20,723 bases of DNA from JANNRR01 sp031401675 (lineage in GTDB: Bacteria > Pseudomonadota > Alphaproteobacteria > Rhodobacterales > Rhodobacteraceae), in contig JANNRR010000129.1 of NCBI GenBank assembly GCA_031401675.1, positions 1-20,723 of the forward strand, given 5' to 3'. Below the pieces are notes generated by a model, which made no database searches, was not told the DNA's origin, and saw only the letters and a list, made by a program, of their open reading frames with translations. A program made the position numbers and the translations under genes. Positions 14,509-20,723 of this stretch are shown in pieces. Position 1 is the first letter of the stretch, and the number at the start of each line of letters is the position of its first letter.

Positions 14509-16302
14509 ATGACAACCGACGATCATGACGAACCCGCCCATCTGGCGCGTATGAATGCCAACCTTTTGAAAGTTGAGGCGTTATCGCAACGCCTTGTCGC
14601 CGCCATCGCCCGGAAAAAACCGCATGACCCCGGCCTGAAAGGCCCGAGCGAAGACATCTTCATGAAGGCCGCCGCCGCCTACATGGTGGAAATGCTGCAG
14701 AACCCGTCGAAGATTCTGGAACATCAGATCAGCTTTTGGGGCAAGTCGCTGAAACATTATGTCGAGGCGCAGCAGGCACTGGCCACCGGCAAGCTGGCGG
14801 TGCCGCCGGATTCCGGCCCCAGGGACCGCCGCTTTGTCAACCCGCTGTGGGAAACCCATCCCTATTTCAACTACATCAAGCAGCAGTACCAGTTGTCCGC
14901 CGAAGCCATGGAAAATGCCGTGGCCAGCCTGGAACATCTGGACGCCAAGGACAAGAAGCGGGTCGAGTATTTCAGCCGCCAGATCATCGACATGTTCTCG
15001 CCGACCAATTTCCTCGGCACCAACCCCGAAGCGCTGGCCCGCGCAGTGGAAACCGACGGGCAGTCGCTGGTGTCGGGTCTGGAAAACCTGGTCCGCGACC
15101 TGGAAACCAACGACGGCGACCTGCTGGTGACGCTTGCCGACAAGGATGCCTTTCGCGTCGGCCACAACCTTGCGACGACGCCGGGGGCAGTGGTGTTCCG
15201 CAACCGGATGTTCGAGCTGATCCAGTACGCGCCCGCCACCGAAAAGGTGCACCGTACGCCGCTGATCATCTTTCCGCCGTGGATCAACAAGTTCTACGTG
15301 ATGGATCTGAAGCCGGCCAACAGCCTGATCAGGTGGATCGTCGATCAGGGCTTTACCCTGTTCGTGGTGTCCTGGGTCAACCCCGATGCCAGCTATGCCG
15401 ATGTCGGGCTGGAAACCTATATCGACGAGGGCTATCTGACGGCGTTCCGCGAGGTCAAGGCGATCACCGGCGCGCCAAAGGTCAACGTGGTCGGCTATTG
15501 CATCGCCGGGACCACGCTGGGCCTGACGCTGGCGCTGATGGACCAGCGCAAGGATGCGTCGGTCAAATCCGCCACTTTCTTTACCACGCTGACCGACTTT
15601 TCCGATCAGGGCGAGGTCGGGGTGTTCCTCGACAATGACTTCGTCGACGGCATCGAGCGCGAGGTGGCGGAAAAGGGCTTTCTGCATTCCTTCTTCATGT
15701 CGCGGACCTTTTCCTACCTGCGCTCCAACGACCTGATCTACACCCCGGCGATCCGCAGCTACATGATGGGCGAAGCACCGCCGGCGTTCGATCTGCTGTA
15801 CTGGAACGGCGACAGCACCAACCTGCCGGCCCGGATGGCGGTGCAGTACCTGCGCGGCCTGTGCCAGCAGGATCTGTTCGCCCGGGGCGGTTTCGACCTC
15901 GTCGGAACCAAGCTGCGGATCAAGGCAGTCAAGGTGCCGCTGTGCGCCGTCGCCTGTGAAACCGACCATATCGCCCCGTGGAAATCCAGCTTTGACGGCA
16001 TCAGGGCGATGGGCAGCCGCGACAAGACCTTCATCCTGTCGCAGTCGGGCCATATCGCCGGCATCATCAATCCGCCCAGCAAGGGCAAGTATGGCCACTA
16101 TGCCAGCGACGCCGCGCTGGACGATCCCGACAGCTGGCGGTCGGGGGCCAGCTTTACGCCCGGGTCGTGGTGGCCGCGCTGGGGCGACTGGCTGGCAAAA
16201 CGCTCGGGCGCGATGGTCGCGGCCCTCAGCCCCGGCGATTCGGCGCACCCGGTGCTGGCCCCGGCCCCCGGCACCTATGTGGTGCGCGACCCAAACCGTT
16301 GA
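14509..16302 (+). CDS. phaC: Class I polyhydroxyalkanoate synthase
   Basis: Polymerises (R)-3-hydroxyacyl-CoA, mainly 3-hydroxybutyryl-CoA, into PHA at the granule surface. At 597 residues it is normal for class I, which works without a PhaE/PhaR subunit. The catalytic triad is visible: Cys331 in the lipase-like box GYCIAGTTLG, Asp486 in CETDHIAPW and His515 in SQSGHIAGIINPP. The box has Ala where many synthases have Gly (GxCxGG), which I believe is common among alphaproteobacterial enzymes. Also conserved are FPPWINKFYVMDL, LFVVSWVNPD and the late PGSWWPRWGDWL. A GGAAAGG site precedes the start. Followed by phasin after 122 bp. Confidence 0.96.
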   Translation: MTTDDHDEPAHLARMNANLLKVEALSQRLVAAIARKKPHDPGLKGPSEDIFMKAAAAYMVEMLQNPSKILEHQISFWGKSLKHYVEAQQALATGKLAVPPDSGPRDRRFVNPLWETHPYFNYIKQQYQLSAEAMENAVASLEHLDAKDKKRVEYFSRQIIDMFSPTNFLGTNPEALARAVETDGQSLVSGLENLVRDLETNDGDLLVTLADKDAFRVGHNLATTPGAVVFRNRMFELIQYAPATEKVHRTPLIIFPPWINKFYVMDLKPANSLIRWIVDQGFTLFVVSWVNPDASYADVGLETYIDEGYLTAFREVKAITGAPKVNVVGYCIAGTTLGLTLALMDQRKDASVKSATFFTTLTDFSDQGEVGVFLDNDFVDGIEREVAEKGFLHSFFMSRTFSYLRSNDLIYTPAIRSYMMGEAPPAFDLLYWNGDSTNLPARMAVQYLRGLCQQDLFARGGFDLVGTKLRIKAVKVPLCAVACETDHIAPWKSSFDGIRAMGSRDKTFILSQSGHIAGIINPPSKGKYGHYASDAALDDPDSWRSGASFTPGSWWPRWGDWLAKRSGAMVAALSPGDSAHPVLAPAPGTYVVRDPNR

Positions 16303-16325
16303 TCTTGCAGCGACTGCAGCATTTG

Positions 16326-16336
16326 CTGCACTGCGG
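16326..16336. promoter_or_regulatory. Degenerate PhaR-type site upstream of phaP
   Basis: CTGC-ACT-GCGG differs from CTGC-N3-GCAG at one base. Its centre is 30 bp from the exact site in the phaP promoter, close to three helical turns, and it sits in a TGC-rich stretch starting at 16305. It could serve as an auxiliary site. Confidence 0.45.
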
Positions 16337-16347
16337 CATAAACCCTC

Positions 16348-16376
16348 TTGATTTTCTGCACCGCAGCGTCTAAATA
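16348..16376 (+). promoter_or_regulatory. Sigma-70-type promoter of phaP
   Basis: TTGATT (16348-16353) and TAAATA (16371-16376) are separated by 17 bp, close to the sigma-70 consensus. Transcription would start near 16383, giving a leader of about 42 bases before the phaP start codon. An exact PhaR-type operator occupies the spacer. Confidence 0.7.
16356..16366. promoter_or_regulatory. PhaR-type operator inside the phaP promoter
   Basis: CTGC-ACC-GCAG is an exact match to CTGC-N3-GCAG and lies between the -35 and -10 elements of phaP. Repressor bound there would block RNA polymerase directly. Confidence 0.75.
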
Positions 16377-16424
16377 GGTTGCATGCGCAGAAACGGGGTG
16401 GTCCCGCTGCAAGGAGAAGATGAA

Positions 16425-16874
16425 ATGGCAAATACCCAGGACTTCGGCAAAGTCATGCAGGACATGATGGCGGCGTTCCCGATGAACGGCAATTCGATGC
16501 AGGATGCGTTCAAGACCTCGGCCGCGCTGACCGAAAAAATGACCAAGGTTGCGGTCGAGGCTGCTGAAAAGTCGACCGAGATCTCGACCAAATGGACCAA
16601 GGACACCCTGGCCAAGTTCGGCATGGTGACCAAGGCCAAGGACGAGCCGACCGACTACACCAAAGCGCTGACCGATTTCGCGTCCGCCTCGGCCGAAGCC
16701 GCTGCCGAAACCATGGCCGCCTTTGCCGAAGTGGCCAAGAAAGTGCAGATGGAAACCGTCGAACTGATGCTGTCGGCCGGCAAGGACCTTTCCGAGGACG
16801 CCTCGGCCGCCGTCAAGAAAGCCACGACCGAAGTGACGACTGCTGCCAAGAAAGTCGCCGCGACCGCCGTCTGA
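16425..16874 (+). CDS. phaP: Phasin
   Basis: PHA granule-coat protein of the phasin family, 149 residues. It is almost entirely amphipathic helix without cysteines, and covers the polymer surface to limit granule size and coalescence. Typical features are KVMQDMMAAF near the start, TEISTKWTKDTLAKF near residue 50-65, a central ALTDFASASAEAAAETMAAF, and a Lys/Ala/Thr-rich tail (AAVKKATTEVTTAAKKVAAT) like the tails of other alphaproteobacterial phasins. The start at 16425 follows an AAGGAG site with good spacing; the in-frame ATG at 16383 falls at the predicted transcription start. It has its own promoter with an embedded PhaR-type operator and ends in a strong terminator, so it is expressed as a separate, abundant transcript. 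Confidence 0.93.
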   Translation: MANTQDFGKVMQDMMAAFPMNGNSMQDAFKTSAALTEKMTKVAVEAAEKSTEISTKWTKDTLAKFGMVTKAKDEPTDYTKALTDFASASAEAAAETMAAFAEVAKKVQMETVELMLSAGKDLSEDASAAVKKATTEVTTAAKKVAATAV

Positions 16875-16928
16875 GATGTGTTGACCAGTGCTGTCTGTGC
16901 CGCTTCCTCCCCGGTGGCGCAGACGTTC

Positions 16929-16958
16929 GGGCGGGCCCAGTGCCCGCCCTTTCTTTTT
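16929..16958 (+). terminator. Rho-independent terminator of phaP
   Basis: Perfect eight-pair stem GGGCGGGC/GCCCGCCC with a five-base loop, followed by TTTCTTTTT. It starts 55 bp after the phasin stop and separates phaP from phaR. Confidence 0.93.
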
Positions 16959-16981
16959 GATCCGGCCTCCCGTAAGCTTCT

Positions 16982-16992
16982 CTGCACTGCAG
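16982..16992. promoter_or_regulatory. PhaR-type operator at the phaR start
   Basis: CTGC-ACT-GCAG is an exact match to CTGC-N3-GCAG. It lies directly before the AGGGAG ribosome site of phaR and suggests autorepression. Confidence 0.75.
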
Positions 16993-17007
16993 TAGGGAGT
17001 GATGCCT

Positions 17008-17559
17008 GTGGCCGACGCACCGAAGCCGTTGCTGATCAAGCGCTATGCCAGCCGCCGCCTCTACAACACCGAAACCAGTGACTACGTGACGCTGGAGGAT
17101 ATCGCCCGCTTCATCCGCGCCGGCCGCGAAGTGCAGATCGTCGATCTGAAAAGCGGCGACGACCTGACCCGGCAGTTCCTTTTGCAGATCATCGCTGAGC
17201 ATGAAAGCCGGGGCGAGAATGTGCTGCCGCTGGACGTGCTGACCGATCTGGTGCGCAGCTACACCACGCAGGCGCAATCGGTGGTGCCGCAGTTTCTGGC
17301 CGCCAGTTTCGAGATGCTGCGCGAGGGCCAGTCGAAGATCGTGGAAAACCTGAGCGCTATCCCCAATCCGCTGGCCGCGATGCCGGGATTCGAGGCGATG
17401 CAACGCCAGCAGCAGGCGTTCCTGAAATCGATCATGGGTGGCTGGTCGCCAAGTGGTCCGGGCGGCGTGCGGTCCGACCCGGAACCGGCGCCCAAGGCGG
17501 AACTGGACGAGATCAAGAAGCAGCTGGCGGAGTTGCAGGAAAAGCTGGCGAAGATCTGA
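17008..17559 (+). CDS. phaR: PHA synthesis repressor PhaR
   Basis: Transcriptional repressor that binds both DNA and PHA granules and derepresses phasin when polymer appears. About 183 residues. The N-terminal PHB/PHA accumulation regulator domain is evident: PLLIKRYASRRLYNTETSDY, then VTLEDIARFI and VQIVDLKSGDDLTRQFLLQI. A second block, LPLDVLTDLVRSYTTQAQSV then VPQFLAASFEMLREGQ, is also family-typical. The C-terminal tail ends in a short coiled-coil-like segment (LDEIKKQLAELQEKLAKI). The GTG at 17008 is preferred because the AGGGAG site is eight bases away; the upstream ATG at 17002 leaves only two bases and GTG at 16999 overlaps the site. An exact PhaR-type operator precedes the gene. Confidence 0.9.
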   Translation: MADAPKPLLIKRYASRRLYNTETSDYVTLEDIARFIRAGREVQIVDLKSGDDLTRQFLLQIIAEHESRGENVLPLDVLTDLVRSYTTQAQSVVPQFLAASFEMLREGQSKIVENLSAIPNPLAAMPGFEAMQRQQQAFLKSIMGGWSPSGPGGVRSDPEPAPKAELDEIKKQLAELQEKLAKI

Positions 17560-17570
17560 TTGCGGCGCAG

Positions 17571-17614
17571 CCGGGGAGGCTCTGCCTCCCCGGACCCCTC
17601 CGGGATATTTGGGA
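17571..17614. repeat. Intergenic palindromic element after phaR, resembling a Rhodobacteraceae repeat
   Basis: A ten-pair perfect stem, CCGGGGAGGC / GCCTCCCCGG with a TCT loop (17571-17593), is followed by GGACCCCTCCGGGATATTTG. The whole 'GGCTCTGCC...CCGGGATATTTGG' arrangement resembles an intergenic repeat I recall from many Rhodobacteraceae genomes. It may also act in termination between the convergent phaR and transaminase genes. Confidence 0.55.
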
Positions 17615-17617
17615 AAA

Positions 17618-17661
17618 GAAGAAGCCAAGAAAATCTGGCATCTTCAGGGTTTGGCGTCTTC
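17618..17661 (-). terminator. Possible terminator of the transaminase gene
   Basis: On the minus strand, GAAGA-C-GCCAA just after the stop pairs with TTGGC-TTCTTC further on, and is followed by TTTTCCC. The stem has a bulge and a long loop, so this is a tentative call. Confidence 0.35.
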
Positions 17662-17665
17662 TGAG

Positions 17666-19033
17666 TCAGGCCACTTCGGCAAACACCTTTTTCAGCGCAT
17701 CGCCCAGCTTGTTGAACATCTCGTCCAGCTGCGCCGGCGTGATGATGAACGGCGGGCACAGCACGATGGCCTGACCCAGCGGGCGGCAGATCAGCCCGTG
17801 ATCGGTGCAGGAATTGGCGATCCGCTCCGATACCGACAAGGACCCGGGGAACGGCGTCTTGGTCGCCTTGTCCTTGACCGCTTCCAGCGCCCCCATCAGG
17901 CCGACGCCGCGCCATTCGCCGATGTTGGGATCCTGCGCCAGTTCGGCCATGCCGGCCTGGAACTTCGGCGTCATCGCGCGGACGTTTTCAGCCAGGCCTT
18001 CATTCATCACCACGTCGATGGCTTTCAGCGCGATGGCGCAGCCGACCGGGTGGCCCGAAGCGGTGAAGCCGTGCGGGAACTCCTCGACCTTTTCGGATGC
18101 CGCCTGAATGCGGTCGGCAAGCTCGGGGCCAAGGATCACCGCCCCCATCGGGAAAAAGCCGGCGGTGATGTTCTTCGAGGAGATGATGGCGTCTGGCTTG
18201 AAGTCGAAGGTCTGGCAGCCCCAGGTGTTGCCGGTGCGCCCGAAGCCGGTGATGACCTCGTCCGCGATCATCGGAATGCCGTATTTGCGCAGGACCGGCA
18301 GCACCGCCTGAAAATAGCCATCCGACGGCACGATCACCCCGCCCGCCCCCATCACCGGTTCGGCGAAGAAGCCGGCGATGGTATCGGCGCCTTCCTTGAT
18401 GATGGTGGCTTCCAGTTCGCGCGCCATGCGGGTGGTGAACTGCGCCTCGGTCTCGCCCGGCGCGCCGCCGCGCCAGTAATGCGGGCACGACAGGTGCAGG
18501 AACCCCGGCAGCGGCAGGCCGAACACCGCGTTGTAAGGCTTGGCGGTCATCGAGGCCGAGACGGCGGTGACGCCGTGATAGGCGTTGATCCGCGTCAGGA
18601 TCTTGCGCCGTTGCGGGTTGCCTTCGGAGCCGTGCATGAACCACAGCGCCTTGACCATGGTGTCGTTGGCTTCCGAGCCCGAATTGGTATAGAAGACCTT
18701 GCCACGCGGATAGGGCGACACCTCGATCAGCTTTTCGCTGAGCAGCACCGTCTGGTCCGACATCCGGCCGAAGAAGGCGTGGTAGCCCGGAAAGCGGTCA
18801 TACTGCGCCTTGGCCGCCGCGATCAGACCGGGGTGATCGAAGCCCGCCACCATGTTCCACAGGCCGGAATTGGCATCGAGATAGCGCCGCCCGTGCACGT
18901 CGACCACATAAGGACCCTCGCCGTGTGTCAGCACCACAGCGCCTCGATCATGCACCGACGGCAGGTCGGTGAATCCATAAAGCGAGGCGGCGTCGGCCCG
19001 GCTTTCCCAGCTGTTCGGCGTTTCGTCGCGCAT
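17666..19033 (-). CDS. Omega-transaminase (class III, PLP), amine/beta-amino acid--pyruvate type
   Basis: PLP-dependent fold-type I aminotransferase, class III, 455 residues. It moves an amino group from an amine or omega-amino acid to pyruvate. It closely resembles, from memory, the Vibrio fluvialis amine transaminase over its full length: SLYGFTDLPSVHDRG, GRRYLDANSGLWNMVAGFDH, FPGYHAFFGRMSDQTV, YTNSGSEANDTMVK and EEFPHGFTASGHPVGCAIAL are all shared-type blocks. Catalytic Lys287 lies in IISSKNITAG, and Asp258 in IADEV holds the PLP ring nitrogen. Arg417 in GLICRPLGQ matches the flexible arginine that binds the acceptor carboxylate, and Trp59 is the pocket tryptophan. The start at 19033 follows an AGGGG site; upstream extension is unconserved. 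It is divergent from a LysR-type gene. The natural substrate (taurine, beta-alanine, putrescine or an aryl amine) is not readable. Confidence 0.93.
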   Translation of the reverse strand: MRDETPNSWESRADAASLYGFTDLPSVHDRGAVVLTHGEGPYVVDVHGRRYLDANSGLWNMVAGFDHPGLIAAAKAQYDRFPGYHAFFGRMSDQTVLLSEKLIEVSPYPRGKVFYTNSGSEANDTMVKALWFMHGSEGNPQRRKILTRINAYHGVTAVSASMTAKPYNAVFGLPLPGFLHLSCPHYWRGGAPGETEAQFTTRMARELEATIIKEGADTIAGFFAEPVMGAGGVIVPSDGYFQAVLPVLRKYGIPMIADEVITGFGRTGNTWGCQTFDFKPDAIISSKNITAGFFPMGAVILGPELADRIQAASEKVEEFPHGFTASGHPVGCAIALKAIDVVMNEGLAENVRAMTPKFQAGMAELAQDPNIGEWRGVGLMGALEAVKDKATKTPFPGSLSVSERIANSCTDHGLICRPLGQAIVLCPPFIITPAQLDEMFNKLGDALKKVFAEVA

Positions 19034-19234
19034 GTCTGTCCCCTTGATTTGTGCCGGCAGGCTACAGAGACGGGCGGCAAGGTTCAATCGGGCGCGTGAT
19101 CCGGGTGGGCGCTTTGCCGGGGCGGCCCGGCGATCTGCCGGAATCCGGCGGCTGCCGCCCGCCATTGTGCCATTCCTTGCGCCATGGCCCGGTTGCGGCT
19201 AGCCTTTGGCGGCGCAGCGACAAAGGGCCGGATC

Positions 19235-20197
19235 ATGGCAGAGACGTCTGGCCGCATCACGCTCTGGGGCATCGAGGTGTTTGTCGTCACCGCCGAGGCC
19301 GGGGCGATATCGGCGGCGGCGCGGCGGCTCGGGGCCAGCCCGTCGGCGATCAGCCAGCAACTGACCGGGCTGGAGGCGGCGCTGGGGGCCACGCTTCTGG
19401 ACCGCAACACCAGGCCGGTGGCGCTGACCCCGGCGGGCGAGATGTTCCGCCGGCGGGCCAAGATCATCCTGAGCGAGGCGGCACAGGGCCGGGCGGAACT
19501 GGCGTCGGCGGACCTGTCGGGGCTGACCTCTTTCCGCCTTGGGATGATCGAGGATTTCGACGCCGACGTGACGCCTCGGCTGTTGTCGGACATGGCCGGA
19601 GAGTTGAAGGGCTGCCAGTTCCTGTTGGAAACCGGGGCCAGCCACCGCTTGTTCGACCAGCTCGATACCCGCGCTTTGGATATGGTGGTGACCGCCGACA
19701 TGGGGGCGGCGGCGGACTGGATGGAGGTGCATCCGCTCTTGACCGAGCCGTTCGTGGCGGCGGTGCCGAAGGGGGCGGTTTCGGGGCCGGATGTGCTGAG
19801 CCAGTTGCAGGCGCTGCCCCTGATCCAGTACACCGCGCGCCACCACATGGGCCGCCAGATCGCCGGCCATCTGGCGCATCAGAACCTGCGGCTGGCGCAC
19901 CGGTTCGAGCTGGATTCGTATCACGCCATCATGGCGATGGTGGCCGGGGGGGCCGGCTGGACCATCCTGACGCCTTTGGGCTTTTTGCACGCGCATCGGT
20001 TTCGCGACCGCGCCGATATAATGCCGTTGCCGTTTGCGCCCTTGTCGCGGACCATATCGCTGAGCGCCCGCAAGGGGGTGTTGCGCGATATGCCGGGGCA
20101 GGTGGCGGCGCGGCTGCGGCCGCTGGTGCAGGAACTGGTGGTCGGGCCGGCGGTGGCGCGGATGCCGTGGCTGGCGGGGGAGCTCAGGGTGTTGTGA
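19235..20197 (+). CDS. LysR-family transcriptional regulator
   Basis: LysR-type regulator, 320 residues. The N-terminal winged helix-turn-helix spans about residues 10-65: GAISAAARRLGASPSAISQQ, then LTGLEAALGATLLDRNTRPV and ALTPAGEMF. Residues 90-300 form the periplasmic-binding-like effector domain, ending after 'GAGWTILTPLGFL', the usual late strand. The start at 19235 is supported by an AAGGG site; an earlier in-frame codon at 19184 would add unconserved residues. It is divergent from the omega-transaminase with 201 bp between starts, the usual arrangement for a LysR regulator and its target. Three CCAT-containing units occur close together in the gap (about 19160-19187), but no clear T-N11-A operator was fixed. 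Confidence 0.92.
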   Translation: MAETSGRITLWGIEVFVVTAEAGAISAAARRLGASPSAISQQLTGLEAALGATLLDRNTRPVALTPAGEMFRRRAKIILSEAAQGRAELASADLSGLTSFRLGMIEDFDADVTPRLLSDMAGELKGCQFLLETGASHRLFDQLDTRALDMVVTADMGAAADWMEVHPLLTEPFVAAVPKGAVSGPDVLSQLQALPLIQYTARHHMGRQIAGHLAHQNLRLAHRFELDSYHAIMAMVAGGAGWTILTPLGFLHAHRFRDRADIMPLPFAPLSRTISLSARKGVLRDMPGQVAARLRPLVQELVVGPAVARMPWLAGELRVL

Positions 20198-20236
20198 GGT
20201 GGGGGCCTTTGCAGGCAGCCAATAAAACTGGCGCAG

Positions 20237-20505
20237 CTACTGAAAGCTACGGCGTCGAAATGCACGTAAATCCTCGTTGGTGAGTTTGAACCACTCGCCA
20301 TTCGCGCGCCGGTCTGCAAATCGGCGATGCCAATACGCCTCTATTCCTGGCGGGTCATCGGTTCGTATTGAGTGCACGAGCGTCACAGCCTCTGGCATTG
20401 CAGTCTTCACTTCCTTGACTCTGCGTTCGATGTCATCGCTACGGCCAATCTTGTAGTGCTGCCCAGATTTCAACAGATACACAACGCCTTCAGTTTCAGT
20501 TGAAA
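20237..20505 (-). pseudogene. 5'-truncated MUG113/T5orf172 (GIY-YIG-like) gene
   Basis: The reading frame encodes the C-terminal domain of a T5orf172/MUG113 protein, a GIY-YIG-like nuclease fold: VVYLLKSGQHYKIGRS, IERRVKEVKTAMPEAVTLVH, then GIEAYWHRRFADRRANGEWF and KLTNEDLRAF, ending RRRSFQ. Known relatives are, as I recall, about 200-280 residues with a long helical N-terminal part; here similarity begins only at about VVYLLK and no upstream similarity is found, because DNA next to an IS1595-type transposase gene follows. A GTG at 20482 could serve as start for an 81-residue product, but no good ribosome site precedes it. Base composition is clearly lower in GC than the rest of the window, which suggests acquired DNA. 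Best read as a remnant. Confidence 0.7.
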
Positions 20506-20723
20506 GGCTTATCCCCTTTGCTCCGGCTCCCCCACATCTTGTGCCGTGAAGGCTTGCGGCCGTGCCGCGTTCGCTCTATGTCCCCCCCATGCCGTCCCGC
20601 TGGAAAACGGACCGTCCGATGTCGCGCCAGGACTTCGAGGCGCGCTTCCCTGATGAGGAGGCGTGCGCCCGGTATCTCGTGGAGCGGCGCTGGCCGGTCG
20701 GCTTCGTCTGCCCCGGCTGCGGC
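20506..20723 (+). mobile_element. Left part of an IS1595-family insertion sequence (boundary uncertain)
   Basis: Contains the start of an IS1595-type transposase at 20589. The left end is placed near 20506 because the truncated MUG113 similarity stops at about that point. The terminal inverted repeat and target duplication cannot be confirmed, since the right end is outside the window. Confidence 0.45.
20589..20723 (+). CDS. IS1595-family transposase, N-terminal part, cut by the window edge
   Basis: The 45 visible codons run from ATG at 20589 to the last base. They contain MSRQDFEARFPDEEACARYL then VERRWPVGFVCPGCG, the N-terminal region of IS1595/ISXO2-like transposases with the first half of a zinc-ribbon (CPGC). 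The DDE catalytic domain would lie to the right. A second in-frame ATG at 20619 starts at the conserved MSRQDF and is an equally plausible start. The protein would cut and join the insertion sequence ends. Whether the copy is intact cannot be seen. Confidence 0.8.
   Translation, partial: MPSRWKTDRPMSRQDFEARFPDEEACARYLVERRWPVGFVCPGCG

Noticed and set aside
14581..16431. 616-codon minus-strand open frame opposite phaC
   Set aside because: Antisense shadow of a confidently identified PHA synthase; His/Gln/Arg-rich without domains.

Overview
The window is GC-rich, has strongly GC-biased third codon positions and is densely coded. It carries a phaZ-phaC-phaP-phaR cluster, FnrL/PhaR-type regulatory sites and a DNA repeat reminiscent of Rhodobacteraceae. 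Together these point to an alphaproteobacterium of the Rhodobacteraceae (Rhodobacter/Paracoccus-like). No rRNA, tRNA or CRISPR array was recognised.

Layout. (1) About 1-4370, minus strand: a sugar ABC transporter operon read in the order LacI-type regulator, periplasmic binding protein, MalF-type permease, MalG-type permease. Two overlapping palindromic operators precede the regulator. The MalG-type gene loses family similarity at about position 120, where the sequence changes into something unrelated. (2) 4444-5939: a DUF2461 protein (minus), a Spx/ArsC-like thioredoxin-fold protein (plus) and a cold-shock protein (minus). (3) 6132-8706, minus strand: a bufferin-type operon in the order bufA (DUF2282 precursor with four cysteines), bufB (DUF692 MNIO enzyme), bufC (DUF2063) and a DoxX-family membrane protein. 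This is a recently recognised kind of copper-related modified-peptide system and is the most distinctive content of the window. (4) 8919-10874: thrS (minus). (5) 11017-12776: two overlapping alpha/beta hydrolases (plus). (6) 12777-13099: a non-coding convergent gap with a perfect FNR box and several hairpins. (7) 13100-17559: the polyhydroxyalkanoate (PHA) cluster, with PHA depolymerase divergent from PHA synthase, phasin and the PhaR repressor. Exact CTGC-N3-GCAG operators lie before phaC, phaP and phaR. (8) 17666-20197: an omega-transaminase very like the Vibrio fluvialis amine transaminase, divergent from a LysR-type regulator. (9) 20237-20723: lower-GC accessory DNA with a 5'-truncated MUG113/T5orf172 gene next to the start of an IS1595-family transposase.

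How they work together: the PHA genes form one regulatory unit in which PhaR, released by growing polymer, would derepress phasin, synthase and itself. The buf genes form one biosynthetic unit of precursor, modifying enzyme, partner and membrane protein. The LacI regulator probably controls its own operon through the tandem operators. Assignments are by eye from motifs and remembered family sequences; no database search was run.
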